Shown piece after piece: positions 17,397 through 25,925 of a stretch of DNA of 64,000 nt; position 1 is the first letter of the stretch; every line of letters begins with the position of its first letter. The notes under the pieces are model-generated. The model made no database searches and had not been told where the DNA came from. It saw only the letters and a list, made by a program, of their open reading frames with translations. Position numbers and translations under genes: made by a program. Location of the stretch: assembly GCF_011421635.1 (NCBI RefSeq), contig NZ_WTLI01000005.1:124001-188000 (forward strand), given 5' to 3'. The stretch comes from Paenibacillus turpanensis. Lineage in GTDB: Bacteria; Bacillota; Bacilli; Paenibacillales; YIM-B00363.

Positions 17397-18698
17397 TTAG
17401 TCCTCTTCCCAATTTCCCCGTTCAAACTTTCCATCCCGCATTTGTTTCCATTGCTTCGACTTAGGATCACTTAACAACTTATCACCAGTCAGTTTTTTAT
17501 GGATTTTATGAGCTTCCGCTAGATTCTGGGCTACTTCCTGCCATGGAATATGATTGGGGCTATGCGTAATCGCGTCATCTACTTTTCGTAACCGCACGGT
17601 TCTGGGACTATCGGGAACATTCCCGTCAAAACTGCTGCCCGGATCCCCTATTCGCTGATCGGATGGCGGCCCTGCCTCCAAACCGGCAGGCATATTGTGT
17701 AATATTTTATTGTAATTGGTTGAACCTGTACCGATGTAAGCTGCAATTTCTTTCAATACAGTCCTTACTGGTTCTGCCTGATCTCCGTCTTGTTCCATTT
17801 GGCCATGTAACGTATCCAAGTGATTTTGCGATATCTTATGGTGCAGAGAATATTTACCTCCGGGAAATATTCCCGTATTTGAATTTCTTGCCAATTTGGA
17901 TGCTTCAAATCGAATCCTCGTAAAAGCCCAGTCTCTACTCGAACTTTTTCCGGTGCCAATCGCTTTCAAACTCTCTTCATTTCTTTCGGCATCATCAACC
18001 ATTACAATTAAATCTTTTAATATCTCACTTTCTTCTTCCTCAGATTCTGTATTTCCCTCTAAGACATCCTTTAAATATTCGCTATCCCCGTCAATATATT
18101 GTTTTAAGTTTATATCGTTAAGAACTAGAGAAATGAACTCCTCTTCTTCTTTCCCAAGCTTTTGAGCCAATAAAGCATATAGGTCATGGTTCGGGTCTTG
18201 AATCTTGATACCTTCAGACTTATAAATATCTTCGTCATCCATATCAGAGGAGTAAACATGCTTACAATCCACTTGAATTTGTTTTCTTTTATTCTCTAAT
18301 TGAATCGTTACAATAGCTTCTTCCTCTTCGTTTGATTTCGAAAAATTATAAGACTCTGCTACTCTTCCGTTGATAATTTTTTGTTCATTTTCTAGCCAAA
18401 CTTTAACCTTTTGCAGTTTTTGGGCTTTCTCTAACATTCGCTGTATGGTAGAGCCCTCTGAGTTCCCAGCCGTTTGGCTTCGGCCTTGGATTAAGCCCAT
18501 TGCTGCCCGGTTCCCGATGGTTTGTTGTAAAGTTTGTATATGATGAGTACTTAGACGACTCGCGTCAACTGGGATATGAGGTTGAAAAACGAATGGCTCA
18601 AGAGAAGTTCTACTTTCATGTGAGGAAGATTTCTCTTTCTGTTTTGACGGAAGCATCGAGTGATCCTGCTGACTTTCCATTTGGGAAAATCGAGTCAT
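17397..18698 (-). CDS. Orphan effector/toxin-like protein with TIGNRA motif and putative HH nuclease-type C-terminus
   Basis: A 433-residue soluble protein without signal peptide. Near residues 55-70 it has IQTLQQTIGNRAAMGLIQ, the short motif found at the N-terminus of many DUF4157-type and extracellular contractile injection system cargo proteins. A low-complexity acidic middle (runs of E and D) follows. The C-terminal part has KYSLHHKISQNHLDTLHG, then GPPSDQRIGDPGSSFD, a pattern that recalls nuclease-type toxin domains with an HH pair; catalysis is not proven. The gene is AT-richer than its neighbours, single, and has its own terminator. No immunity gene or injection-system gene lies beside it. 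Alternative: a non-toxic structural cargo protein. The start is the ATG at 18698, after an AGGTGAAAA site. Confidence 0.6.
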   Translation of the reverse strand: MTRFSQMESQQDHSMLPSKQKEKSSSHESRTSLEPFVFQPHIPVDASRLSTHHIQTLQQTIGNRAAMGLIQGRSQTAGNSEGSTIQRMLEKAQKLQKVKVWLENEQKIINGRVAESYNFSKSNEEEEAIVTIQLENKRKQIQVDCKHVYSSDMDDEDIYKSEGIKIQDPNHDLYALLAQKLGKEEEEFISLVLNDINLKQYIDGDSEYLKDVLEGNTESEEEESEILKDLIVMVDDAERNEESLKAIGTGKSSSRDWAFTRIRFEASKLARNSNTGIFPGGKYSLHHKISQNHLDTLHGQMEQDGDQAEPVRTVLKEIAAYIGTGSTNYNKILHNMPAGLEAGPPSDQRIGDPGSSFDGNVPDSPRTVRLRKVDDAITHSPNHIPWQEVAQNLAEAHKIHKKLTGDKLLSDPKSKQWKQMRDGKFERGNWEED

Positions 18699-18957
18699 GT
18701 TTTCACCTCAATTCATTCTTTTACCTGAAGCAGATTCTAGTGCATAATAGCTTCGACAAACCATGGGGAGGTACATATTACCAATTTTATTTCGAATATA
18801 TCACAACCAATAAACGATGAAAATAAGCCAAGCTGGAATCCCGCCTGCTGCGTGGGGGATCATGACAAACAGAATTTTTCCTCCTATATGAAACTATTTC
18901 CAGATTATGAGCGTTAATAGTATGGATCTAGAAATTTAGTATAGGAGTGAGATCAAG

Positions 18958-20388
18958 TTGAAGAAAAAGATACAGACCGCTTTCCTATTTATTGTAATCA
19001 TGGCGTTGACCATCGTCAGTGCATGCAGCCCAGGAGACAGCGGCAGTAAGAAGGCTTTCCCCGCCTATAACAAAGACGAAAAAGTAACGTTAAAGATTAC
19101 GTATTGGGACGAGCATTCATTCTATCAAAATTTAGGAAACTTATTTATCTCCCAGTTTCCAAATATCGATTTTGAGATTGTCTCCACTGCTGGTGTTTTT
19201 AATGGAGATGGCACCAACCCAACGGATGCTTTCAAGAAGCTTGTAGCGGAAAAACAACCCGACATCTTGATGCTGGATTCCATGTTTTTTAAGCCGTTAA
19301 AGGATGACGGCCTTCTATACGAGCTGGATTCGGTCATGGAACAGGATGGATTTTCGACGGAAGGCATTTTACCTGCTGCTATGAAAAAGATGAGGGATTT
19401 GGGAGACGGAAAACTGTACGGTCTTGCTCCGACATTTTCGAGCAACGTGCTATTTTACAATAAAAAGCTGTTTGATCAGTACGGAATCCCCCATCCGCAG
19501 GACAACATGACCTGGGAGGAAATTATGCTGCTTGCCGAACGATTTCCGACGGATGGCACCGGCGAGAACCGGGTTTATGGCATACAAGCAGGAATGGGCT
19601 CATCCTTCAACACACTGATCCGGTTCGGCATGGACAATGATTTATCCTATATTGATTTCTCATCCAATAAACTAACTTTAAACACGGATTCTTGGAAAAA
19701 GGTTGCGGAGAAAACACTTCGGATCGCGAAATCGAAGGCGACTTATGAACCGGAACGAAACAGCGGCCAATCGATGAATTATGAGGACTATTTACGGCGA
19801 GATCTCTTTACGACCGGTAAAGTTGCAATGAACATCAGCGGTCCTTATTATATGAATCAATTGAAAGAAGCCAGTAGTGTTCTAGGTGAAGAAGCCGTGT
19901 CTGACTGGGACATGGTAACCGTCCCTGTTCATGAGGGCATGCCGAAGGAAACCTCCTCCTTCTTCCTGCAGGATATATTCTCCATCAACGCCAAATCACC
20001 ACATTTGGCCGCTGCATGGGAATTCGTGAAATATGTGAATTCGGATGCCATGGGAAAAGTGTTCGCACGTTCTCCGGTTTTAGGAGGGCTGCCGGTACGG
20101 ACCGAGTATTTGCAGAATCCGTCCGGAAAGCATATGGAAGCATTTTATTTATTGCCGCCCAAAGAGAATGATGTGTACTCGACCTACGAAGCGCTCCCCC
20201 GCCAATTCGATTTGGAGTTCTTGCCACTGGCGGAGAAGCATTGGAATGCCCTGGTCAAAGGTGATCTCACTCTAGAGGAGACTCTTCGTTTGATCGAAAC
20301 GGAAGGACAGGCTTTATTAGACGACGCGATCGAGAAAGAAGCAGCCGAGGCAAAAGCTAAAGAACAAGAACCAAAACCTCAATCGTAA
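18958..20388 (+). CDS. Orphan sugar ABC transporter substrate-binding lipoprotein
   Basis: A 476-residue extracellular solute-binding protein of family 1 with signal peptide and lipobox VSAC near residue 22. Typical points are TYWDEHSFYQN near the mature start, ILMLDSMFFKPL, the GKLYGLAPTFSSNVLFYNKKLFDQYG segment and DMVTVPVHEGMP. It would bind a sugar outside the cell and hand it to a permease pair. No permease or regulator is adjacent, so it must share a transporter encoded elsewhere. The start is TTG at 18958, nine bases after TAGGAGTGA. A Lys/Glu/Ala-rich tail closes the protein. Its own terminator follows. Confidence 0.9.
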   Translation: MKKKIQTAFLFIVIMALTIVSACSPGDSGSKKAFPAYNKDEKVTLKITYWDEHSFYQNLGNLFISQFPNIDFEIVSTAGVFNGDGTNPTDAFKKLVAEKQPDILMLDSMFFKPLKDDGLLYELDSVMEQDGFSTEGILPAAMKKMRDLGDGKLYGLAPTFSSNVLFYNKKLFDQYGIPHPQDNMTWEEIMLLAERFPTDGTGENRVYGIQAGMGSSFNTLIRFGMDNDLSYIDFSSNKLTLNTDSWKKVAEKTLRIAKSKATYEPERNSGQSMNYEDYLRRDLFTTGKVAMNISGPYYMNQLKEASSVLGEEAVSDWDMVTVPVHEGMPKETSSFFLQDIFSINAKSPHLAAAWEFVKYVNSDAMGKVFARSPVLGGLPVRTEYLQNPSGKHMEAFYLLPPKENDVYSTYEALPRQFDLEFLPLAEKHWNALVKGDLTLEETLRLIETEGQALLDDAIEKEAAEAKAKEQEPKPQS

Positions 20389-20393
20389 TCGAA

Positions 20394-20440
20394 AGAACCC
20401 TGCTCTCTCCTATCCGGGCAAGAGCGGGGTTCTGTTTTTA
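20394..20440 (+). terminator. Terminator of the orphan binding-protein gene
   Basis: AGAACCC-GCTCT pairs with AGAGC-GGGTTCT, followed by GTTTTTA. It stands six bases after the stop codon. Confidence 0.9.
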
Positions 20441-20465
20441 GGTGGAGAAATCAGATTTGGTTAAC

Positions 20466-20480
20466 CATAATAATATTATG
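20466..20480. promoter_or_regulatory. 7-1-7 palindrome before the DUF2243-ctaG pair
   Basis: CATAATAATATTATG is a perfect 7-1-7 inverted repeat about 97 bases before the DUF2243 start. The spacing is that of Fur-family sites, but the sequence does not match the Fur, PerR or Zur consensus. It may be an operator for another regulator. Confidence 0.35.
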
Positions 20481-20576
20481 TTAATCATCTCACTCATCGA
20501 ATCACTGCACGATTAAAAACACCATAAAATGGATACAAAGATAGAATACCGTATAAACCATTTTATAGGAGATTCC

Positions 20577-21065
20577 ATGTCTACAACATCCGCTCAACAC
20601 CCTACTTCACAATATCTTAAACGGAACCTTTGGTCAGGCTTATTGTTCGGTTTTGGCTTCGCCGCTTTTTTGGATGAAACGATCTTCCATCAGCTGCTGC
20701 ATTGGCATCATTTCTACGACCAATCGACGACGGCAGTGGGATTGGTCTCCGACGGATGGTTTCATGCATTCAGCTGGTTTGCAACGATTGGCGGATTATT
20801 TCTGTTTGCCGATCTTCGCCGTCGGTCTGCCTTGTTGTTACAGCGTTGGATTGGCAGCGTATGGCTGGGCGCCGGTTTATTCCAGCTGTACGACGGCACG
20901 ATCCAGCACAAGCTTATGCGAATCCATCAAATTCGGTATGTCGATAACCTTATCGTGTATGATATCGTATGGAATTTGGTAGCTATAGTAATGATCCTAG
21001 CCGGTGGAATTCTCATTCAACGCTCGAAGCGAAACCTGCAGGTGCATGGAGAATTTTCAAAATGA
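20577..21065 (+). CDS. DUF2243 membrane protein
   Basis: A 162-residue membrane protein with four predicted helices and conserved histidines (FLDETIFHQLLHWHHFYD, DGWFHAFSWF, LFQLYDGTIQHKLMRIHQIR). These match the DUF2243 family, often found beside a CtaG-type protein in Bacillales and proteobacteria. The start is the ATG at 20577, after ATAGGAG; an earlier in-frame ATG at 20529 has no site. The ATGA overlap with the next gene points to tight coupling. The histidine pattern suggests copper or haem contact, but no function is proven. Confidence 0.85.
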   Translation: MSTTSAQHPTSQYLKRNLWSGLLFGFGFAAFLDETIFHQLLHWHHFYDQSTTAVGLVSDGWFHAFSWFATIGGLFLFADLRRRSALLLQRWIGSVWLGAGLFQLYDGTIQHKLMRIHQIRYVDNLIVYDIVWNLVAIVMILAGGILIQRSKRNLQVHGEFSK

Positions 21066-21859
21066 CGCATCATGAACATCCGAATTCAAATGTTTTCGAG
21101 CTGATCGCTGTTCTGCTGTTTTTCCTGCTCATCGTCCTTTATGTCGCGGCCGCTGTACGTTCAAGCCGACAATTCAAGCCATTTCCGTTGTACCGTTATG
21201 TTTGTTGGTCTGTTGGTATATGCAGTGCGGCGGTGGCCGTGATCGGTCCGTTAGCGGAGCAAGCCCACCATAACTTCATTTCACATATGCTCGTCCATCT
21301 GCTGCTCGGCATGCTTGCCCCGCTTTTACTCACGCTTGCCGCGCCTATGACCCTTCTTTTAAGAACAATGCCGACGAAATGGTCGCGTACACTGTCGAAG
21401 CTGATGAGAAGTGCTCCGATTCGTTTTCTCAACGATCCGATTCCAGCTTCAATCCTTACCCTGGGCGGACTATGGATGCTCTATGCAACCGATTTATATT
21501 TGATCATGCAGCAAAATGGAATCGTCCATTGGATCGTGCATTTCCACTTGCTTGCCGCAGGCTATCTTTTCACCTCGGCTATGCTCCAGATCGACTTGGC
21601 CGTTCATCGTACGAGCTTCGTATACCGAACCGTGGTACTCCTGTTTGCCTTGGCTGGTCACGGTATTTTATCAAAATACTTGTATGCCAATCCACCGGCC
21701 GGTGTACCTTCAGCGCAAGTGGAGATCGGCAGTATGCTCATGTATTATGGCGGCGATGCCGTGGATGCAATCCTAATCACGATTCTTTTTTCTCAATGGT
21801 ATAAAGCGACTAGACCTCGAGTATCGATCGCTCCTTCGACGAGCTACAGTAAAGGATAG
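21062..21859 (+). CDS. ctaG: Cytochrome c oxidase assembly factor, CtaG (caa3) type
   Basis: A 265-residue protein with about seven helices of the caa3_CtaG family, needed in B. subtilis for active caa3 oxidase, probably in CuA/CuB copper delivery. Visible family features are HHNFISHMLVHLLLGMLAPLLL with several His, RFLNDPIPAS, LYLIMQQNGIVHWIVHFHLL and ADEV-like GGDAVDAILITILF at the end. The ATG at 21062 overlaps the stop of the DUF2243 gene (ATGA). No oxidase gene lies in this window, so the pair may serve an oxidase elsewhere. Confidence 0.85.
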   Translation: MTHHEHPNSNVFELIAVLLFFLLIVLYVAAAVRSSRQFKPFPLYRYVCWSVGICSAAVAVIGPLAEQAHHNFISHMLVHLLLGMLAPLLLTLAAPMTLLLRTMPTKWSRTLSKLMRSAPIRFLNDPIPASILTLGGLWMLYATDLYLIMQQNGIVHWIVHFHLLAAGYLFTSAMLQIDLAVHRTSFVYRTVVLLFALAGHGILSKYLYANPPAGVPSAQVEIGSMLMYYGGDAVDAILITILFSQWYKATRPRVSIAPSTSYSKG

Positions 21860-21874
21860 CGGACCGAACTTTGT

Positions 21875-22783
21875 TCATCGAGTTTGATAAAACATTTCGA
21901 CGTCTTTCCGCTCCACCCTTCTCGGGTAGGAAATATGAATTCCGCCAGCCTTTAGCTGTTCTACAATGAATTGTCTCATGACTTTGCACGCGGTGAAATA
22001 ATGAACATCCTTCACGAGTGCCACAACTGTATATTTCGCTCCAAGCGCGTTGTTTTCAACATCCGTAATCCCGTACAATTGCGGCGGTTCTATCGGCTCG
22101 CCTTTTTCGTCCAGCAAAAATAAATGCTTCATCGTATCAACCATATGCTCTGAAACGGCATGCACCGCCCCTTCCACATCCGCTGGGTCCGTCTCGTAAG
22201 GAACTGAAACGTTTACGATGGCTCTCATTTTTTCCCGATTATAATTTTGACTGATCCGTATTTCAGAATTTTGGATCACAACCACATGCTGCGCCCAGGT
22301 CCTAATTTTTGTTGCACGAAGCCCTACAGAAACAACCGTCCCGTTAATTTCACCGTTATTAATCGTAACGTAATCCCCGACGGAAAACTGATCCTCAAAA
22401 ATGATAAAGAAGCCCGTAATTAAATCCTTCACTAAGGTTTGAGCGCCAAAACCGACGGCAAGCCCAATAACACCCGCGCCTGCAATAATCGGCCCAACCT
22501 CAACCCCTACATTACTCAGACACATGAGAAAAGCGATAATCACAAATACATATTTGGTAAAGGATAACAACAGTGATTCCAAAGTGTTTCTCTGCTTCTC
22601 TTCCAGACGTGTAAGCCGGAATATTTTAGAGATGACCATGGTTCTTACCTTCAGGGCTAACCAGGTTAAACCAACGATAAGAATAATGACGAATGTTTTA
22701 TCTAAAGCAGTAACCCCGTACGTATTCCAAAGCTCCAAGGCAGCCGAAGATAGCGGTTGCGCATCTTCATTCCAAGGAAACAT
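21875..22783 (-). CDS. MscS-family mechanosensitive channel
   Basis: A 302-residue membrane protein with three N-terminal helices, the third being the glycine-rich pore helix (VGPIIAGAGVIGLAVGFGAQTLVKDLITGFFIIFEDQ), then the beta domain (FSVGDYVTINNGEINGTVVSVGLRATKIRTW) and the C-terminal cage domain. It opens under membrane tension to release solutes during hypo-osmotic shock. It is of YkuT/YhdY type by size. The ATG at 22783 follows GGAGGGGG; a longer frame reaches 22813 without a ribosome site. The gene converges on ctaG with only 15 bases between. Confidence 0.92.
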   Translation of the reverse strand: MFPWNEDAQPLSSAALELWNTYGVTALDKTFVIILIVGLTWLALKVRTMVISKIFRLTRLEEKQRNTLESLLLSFTKYVFVIIAFLMCLSNVGVEVGPIIAGAGVIGLAVGFGAQTLVKDLITGFFIIFEDQFSVGDYVTINNGEINGTVVSVGLRATKIRTWAQHVVVIQNSEIRISQNYNREKMRAIVNVSVPYETDPADVEGAVHAVSEHMVDTMKHLFLLDEKGEPIEPPQLYGITDVENNALGAKYTVVALVKDVHYFTACKVMRQFIVEQLKAGGIHISYPRRVERKDVEMFYQTR

Positions 22784-22833
22784 AGGCTCCCCCTCCAAAC
22801 ATGGTATGACCATTTCTCTACTTCACACGTTAT

Positions 22834-23256
22834 TTATTCATTCCGATCCGCAAATAGCTTGAGAACAAACTCCTCAAAGCTCTTTTCCTCTCGCGGCTGA
22901 ATCGATAAATTGTCATCATGCCAAATCTCGACAATCCTCCATCCATCCGTCGTTAAAAATCCAATTCCATCACCGGAACCATTGTCGCCGAACAAAAGAA
23001 CATCTTCAAGTTCCTCGTGTTCTTCCCCGTCCATAAGATGGTCGAAAATTTCGGTTGCCTCAACCAATCCTCCGTAAAAATGAAAATACGAGTTCAAAAC
23101 ACTCCCGCAGCCTACCTCTGTTAAAAAATCGATGTAATCCTGCGGTACTCCGTTAATGGCCGCTTCTCTCGCAACCTCTTCAGCAGTCATAGACTCCATG
23201 TTGAATAGTTCCCGATTCTCATTCATGTAACGAACAATTTCCGTATATCTACCCAT
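22834..23256 (-). CDS. SMI1/KNR4 (SUKH)-like protein
   Basis: A 140-residue acidic protein with the SUKH fold pattern: VPQDYIDFLTEVGCGSV near residues 33-52, the strand with FGDNGSGDGIGF near 90-101, and WRIVEIWHDD. SUKH proteins include immunity proteins for polymorphic toxins, but many stand alone in Firmicutes with unknown role. No toxin gene is adjacent here. It lies 22 bases before the DUF1835 gene stop (same strand, downstream), so both may be co-transcribed from the DUF1835 promoter. Confidence 0.7.
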   Translation of the reverse strand: MGRYTEIVRYMNENRELFNMESMTAEEVAREAAINGVPQDYIDFLTEVGCGSVLNSYFHFYGGLVEATEIFDHLMDGEEHEELEDVLLFGDNGSGDGIGFLTTDGWRIVEIWHDDNLSIQPREEKSFEEFVLKLFADRNE

Positions 23257-23277
23257 TGGGCAAGACCTCTCCTTTGT

Positions 23278-24342
23278 CTACGATAACTTGCGCTGTTTTC
23301 GTCTGACTCTGTAAAATCGCATCGCGGCTGGAACCCCTTTAATTTCGAGAATACCATCGTAAATTAGCTCTCTTAGCCGGTATTCAAAATACGTATCACC
23401 AACATATTGATCACAGTACCCGATCGCCTCACCAATAAGACGAGGAGCGGCCAAAAATTCCTGAGCGGCAGCAGGCGGTCTCAATTTGTCCAGCTTCTCG
23501 AGGAGGTATGAATCAAAATAATTGGCCTTTACCTCAACGAGCTTCTGATCCTGCCAAATGCGCAATACCCCCTCTTGCCTGGAAATATCCTGCCACTCTT
23601 CCTCCAGCCTTTGGATGTTGGATTCAGACAGGTTTCCGCTTCCGTCCATCCGCTGAAGTGCTTTCGTAAGCTTGTCCGGCGAGAGCTCTCCTGAGTGCAG
23701 AGAATCGATTTCAACATCCTGCCTCTTGTCGCTGTCCATTTTACTGGAAAGGTAGGCGGCATCATAAACGCAAATCGGATTGCGCTTACGGCGAAGCAAT
23801 TGAATCGCGTGCCGCATCCCTGTCTGCTCGCATGCATTCCCGCTGGCCCACAAAACCACCTGAGCCTGCTCAGGAATGTTTTCCACCTTTGCCAACAGTT
23901 CTTGGAAGTCCTCTTCGAAGTCGGTGTAGGACTCAAAAGCTTCCGAAATGTTGTCCCGAAACCAGTCCGCCCGTGCCTTTCGTCCTTCCAAAGAATTCAA
24001 TCCGGTAAGCGGACCGATGGCATAATTTTCGCGCAGCGGTATCAGCTTATGCTGGTCCGCCCACCCCAGCTTCTTCAACGCCTGCTTCATACCGCCGGAA
24101 AACGAATCGCCGACGACGATATGAACATGGGTGCAGTCCGGTACTGGATCCCATACCGTCCTTTTTTCCCGGGTACTCATGAGTGAATCATAGAGCTCTA
24201 TCAACGTGTCTCCCACCGCTTCCAGCGGCTCTTCCTGCTTCTTAAGCCGGCCGATCTTCAATAAAACATATCGCAAATATTGCCTCGTCTCTTCAACCTC
24301 CAACTGATCAACGGCCATTTTCATTTCTACTAACTCCTTCAA
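23278..24342 (-). CDS. DUF1835 domain protein
   Basis: A 354-residue soluble protein. The DUF1835 region (about residues 70-190) begins HVHIVVGDSFSGGMKQAL and includes LIPLRENYAIGPL; the C-terminal part (about 260-350) is the DUF3658-like winged region. Such proteins are found in Bacillales, often encoded near stress genes; function is unknown. Two starts compete: TTG at 24342 after GGAGG with seven bases, and ATG at 24324 after AAGGAG with nine bases. It is the first gene of a probable pair with the SUKH-like gene. Confidence 0.8.
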   Translation of the reverse strand: MKELVEMKMAVDQLEVEETRQYLRYVLLKIGRLKKQEEPLEAVGDTLIELYDSLMSTREKRTVWDPVPDCTHVHIVVGDSFSGGMKQALKKLGWADQHKLIPLRENYAIGPLTGLNSLEGRKARADWFRDNISEAFESYTDFEEDFQELLAKVENIPEQAQVVLWASGNACEQTGMRHAIQLLRRKRNPICVYDAAYLSSKMDSDKRQDVEIDSLHSGELSPDKLTKALQRMDGSGNLSESNIQRLEEEWQDISRQEGVLRIWQDQKLVEVKANYFDSYLLEKLDKLRPPAAAQEFLAAPRLIGEAIGYCDQYVGDTYFEYRLRELIYDGILEIKGVPAAMRFYRVRRKQRKLS

Positions 24343-24379
24343 TCCTCTTCCTCCTCACGGTTTGATTAAATCGTTTGGA

Positions 24380-25096
24380 TCAATCCATGATATACACATT
24401 GTCACCGACTTGAATGCAACCCGTTTGCTTCACGGAAGCATATAAGCCGAAGTTTACCCCCATCACTTCTCTTACTTTCCTTAACAGCGTTGTATCGCGT
24501 TCGAGTGTATCCGGATCCAGCGTTATCATAGAGCAGCGCTCACAGTATTGGTTCACTTCCAGTTGTGCAGTCCCCATGGCCAATCGCTTCCCGATCCATT
24601 CATTCTCCTGAAGCGCAGCTTCATCCACAGACACGATTAGATTGGCTCGAAAACGACGCGGGTCGAGTCTTTTTCCCCATATTTCTTCGAGTCTATTTAG
24701 GGCAGCATCTGTTATAATTAAGACGCTTGCTAGATCTACCGACATCAGCTCAGGAGCTTCCGGGTTCGGAGATTTATAGCTTTTCATGGATAGCTTTTGT
24801 GTGGTATAGCACTGAATTTCTTCTAGCAATTGCTGATCCCAGCGAAACACCCGCCCGTCCGGTGATGTAATCCTTACTTCATCCTCGATAAGCTGTGCTT
24901 GATAGGACAACATAACCGGCAAATCTCTCGCAGTGAAAAAGCTGTCCCAGCCTTGTTTCGTTTCATCATAAAAAGCACAAAAACGGTCGCCAAATAATCC
25001 ATACGTATCGATTTCACACGATTGCAAGCTTTCTCCGGCAAACGATTTTACCGGATAACGTGTAATTCCAATGATCTTTCCAACAGCTCCGGTCAT
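24380..25096 (-). CDS. MOSC domain protein with N-terminal beta-barrel (YcbX-like)
   Basis: A 238-residue protein with the MOSC_N beta-barrel (IIGITRYPVKSFAGESLQSC, FGDRFCAFYD) and the MOSC domain (LDPRRFRANLIV, WIGKRLAMGTAQLEVNQYCERCSMI). The single cysteines in YCERC mark the sulfur-transfer or molybdenum-cofactor contact of the family. Such proteins act as Moco-dependent reductases of N-hydroxylated compounds or as sulfur carriers. The ATG at 25096 is preferred, since AGGAGGGG precedes it; the frame extends to 25174 into the TetR gene. It is a different subtype from the second MOSC gene at 53883. Confidence 0.85.
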   Translation of the reverse strand: MTGAVGKIIGITRYPVKSFAGESLQSCEIDTYGLFGDRFCAFYDETKQGWDSFFTARDLPVMLSYQAQLIEDEVRITSPDGRVFRWDQQLLEEIQCYTTQKLSMKSYKSPNPEAPELMSVDLASVLIITDAALNRLEEIWGKRLDPRRFRANLIVSVDEAALQENEWIGKRLAMGTAQLEVNQYCERCSMITLDPDTLERDTTLLRKVREVMGVNFGLYASVKQTGCIQVGDNVYIMD

Positions 25097-25148
25097 TCGT
25101 CCCCTCCTAGACTTAGTAATACATAAACTCAATTTTTTACCGTTCATT

Positions 25149-25754
25149 TTACGCCATCCTAAAAATCCGCTCACTGATCAGCCTTAGAAATTGCGACCAC
25201 TTTTGCTGAAATTCCGGATCACCCGGAGTGTGACCTGTAATCATCCGTGTTACATTGCTGTAGAGAAGCGGGTAGACCGTTAGACTCGAGAGCATTAAGG
25301 TAAGTAACGAAGGGTCAAGCTCCTTGGGAACAAGCCCCATTTCCTGCTTCACTCTCATATCTTCGTTGTAGGATTGGAGGACCGTTCTCCTCCGCTCTTC
25401 TCCGTTTGCATTTTCAGGAAGCGTATCGACAGCCTCCCATGCGGTGAACTTTAAAAAATCCAGTAAATGTTCGATGTTCACTTTAAAACGAAACTCGGCG
25501 ATTTGTACGGGATCAGCGGGCATCGTTAGATTTCCAGAAGGTAACATCTTGATAAAATCTTCGATCGTTTCGTTAATCAATTCTTCTTTGCTTTTGAAAT
25601 AATGATAAATTAATTGTTTATTTACACCAGCACGTTTGGCAATCGATTCAATTCTAGCACCGTTGTATCCTCTATCAAAAAACTCGTCTCTTGCTGCTTG
25701 AAGAATGGCCTTCCGTGTACGTTCTGCATTGCGAATTTCTCCCAAAGCTTCCAC
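25149..25754 (-). CDS. TetR-family regulator
   Basis: A 201-residue regulator. The N-terminal DNA-binding domain (about residues 8-55) reads RTRKAILQAARDEFFDRGYNG, then ESIAKRAGVNKQLIYHYFKSKEEL, the classic TetR helix-turn-helix. The C-terminal part is a helical ligand domain. The gene is divergent from the VOC gene at 25926, and two inverted repeats of GTAA/TTAC type lie between them; autoregulation and control of the VOC gene are likely. The MOSC gene follows on the same strand after 52 bases. Confidence 0.92.
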   Translation of the reverse strand: MEALGEIRNAERTRKAILQAARDEFFDRGYNGARIESIAKRAGVNKQLIYHYFKSKEELINETIEDFIKMLPSGNLTMPADPVQIAEFRFKVNIEHLLDFLKFTAWEAVDTLPENANGEERRRTVLQSYNEDMRVKQEMGLVPKELDPSLLTLMLSSLTVYPLLYSNVTRMITGHTPGDPEFQQKWSQFLRLISERIFRMA

Positions 25755-25832
25755 CTTCCAATATTTGCTTATTAGCTTATGGTAGTAATTGATCTCATGG
25801 AAGTCAATTTTTTTAAACAGACATTCACTATC

Positions 25833-25861
25833 TTGACAAATGGTAAATATTACAATATCTT
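25833..25861 (+). promoter_or_regulatory. Candidate sigma-A promoter of the VOC gene with embedded palindrome
   Basis: TTGACA (25833-25838) and TATCTT (25856-25861) are 17 bases apart. The spacer contains GTAAATATTAC (25843-25853), an inverted repeat where a bound regulator would block RNA polymerase. Confidence 0.55.
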
Positions 25862-25874
25862 TGAGTTGTATTAT

Positions 25875-25888
25875 TTTACATTTGTAAA
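25875..25888. promoter_or_regulatory. Candidate TetR operator
   Basis: TTTACATTTGTAAA is a perfect 6-2-6 inverted repeat between the divergent TetR and VOC genes. It shares the GTAAA half-site with the palindrome in the promoter spacer. Confidence 0.5.
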
Positions 25889-25925
25889 GTTATAGAGAGA
25901 ATTAATTCATGAAGAGGTGAAAAGG

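Noticed and set aside
17397-18698. Effector-like gene as part of the cnt operon
   Set aside because: It has its own terminator at 17327-17366, and the cnt control region lies after that.
20466-20480. Fur, PerR or Zur box before DUF2243
   Set aside because: The geometry fits the family but the bases do not match any of the three consensus sequences.
22834-23256. SUKH-like gene as immunity partner of the effector-like gene at 17397
   Set aside because: The two are more than 4 kb apart with unrelated genes between; immunity genes normally follow their toxin directly.
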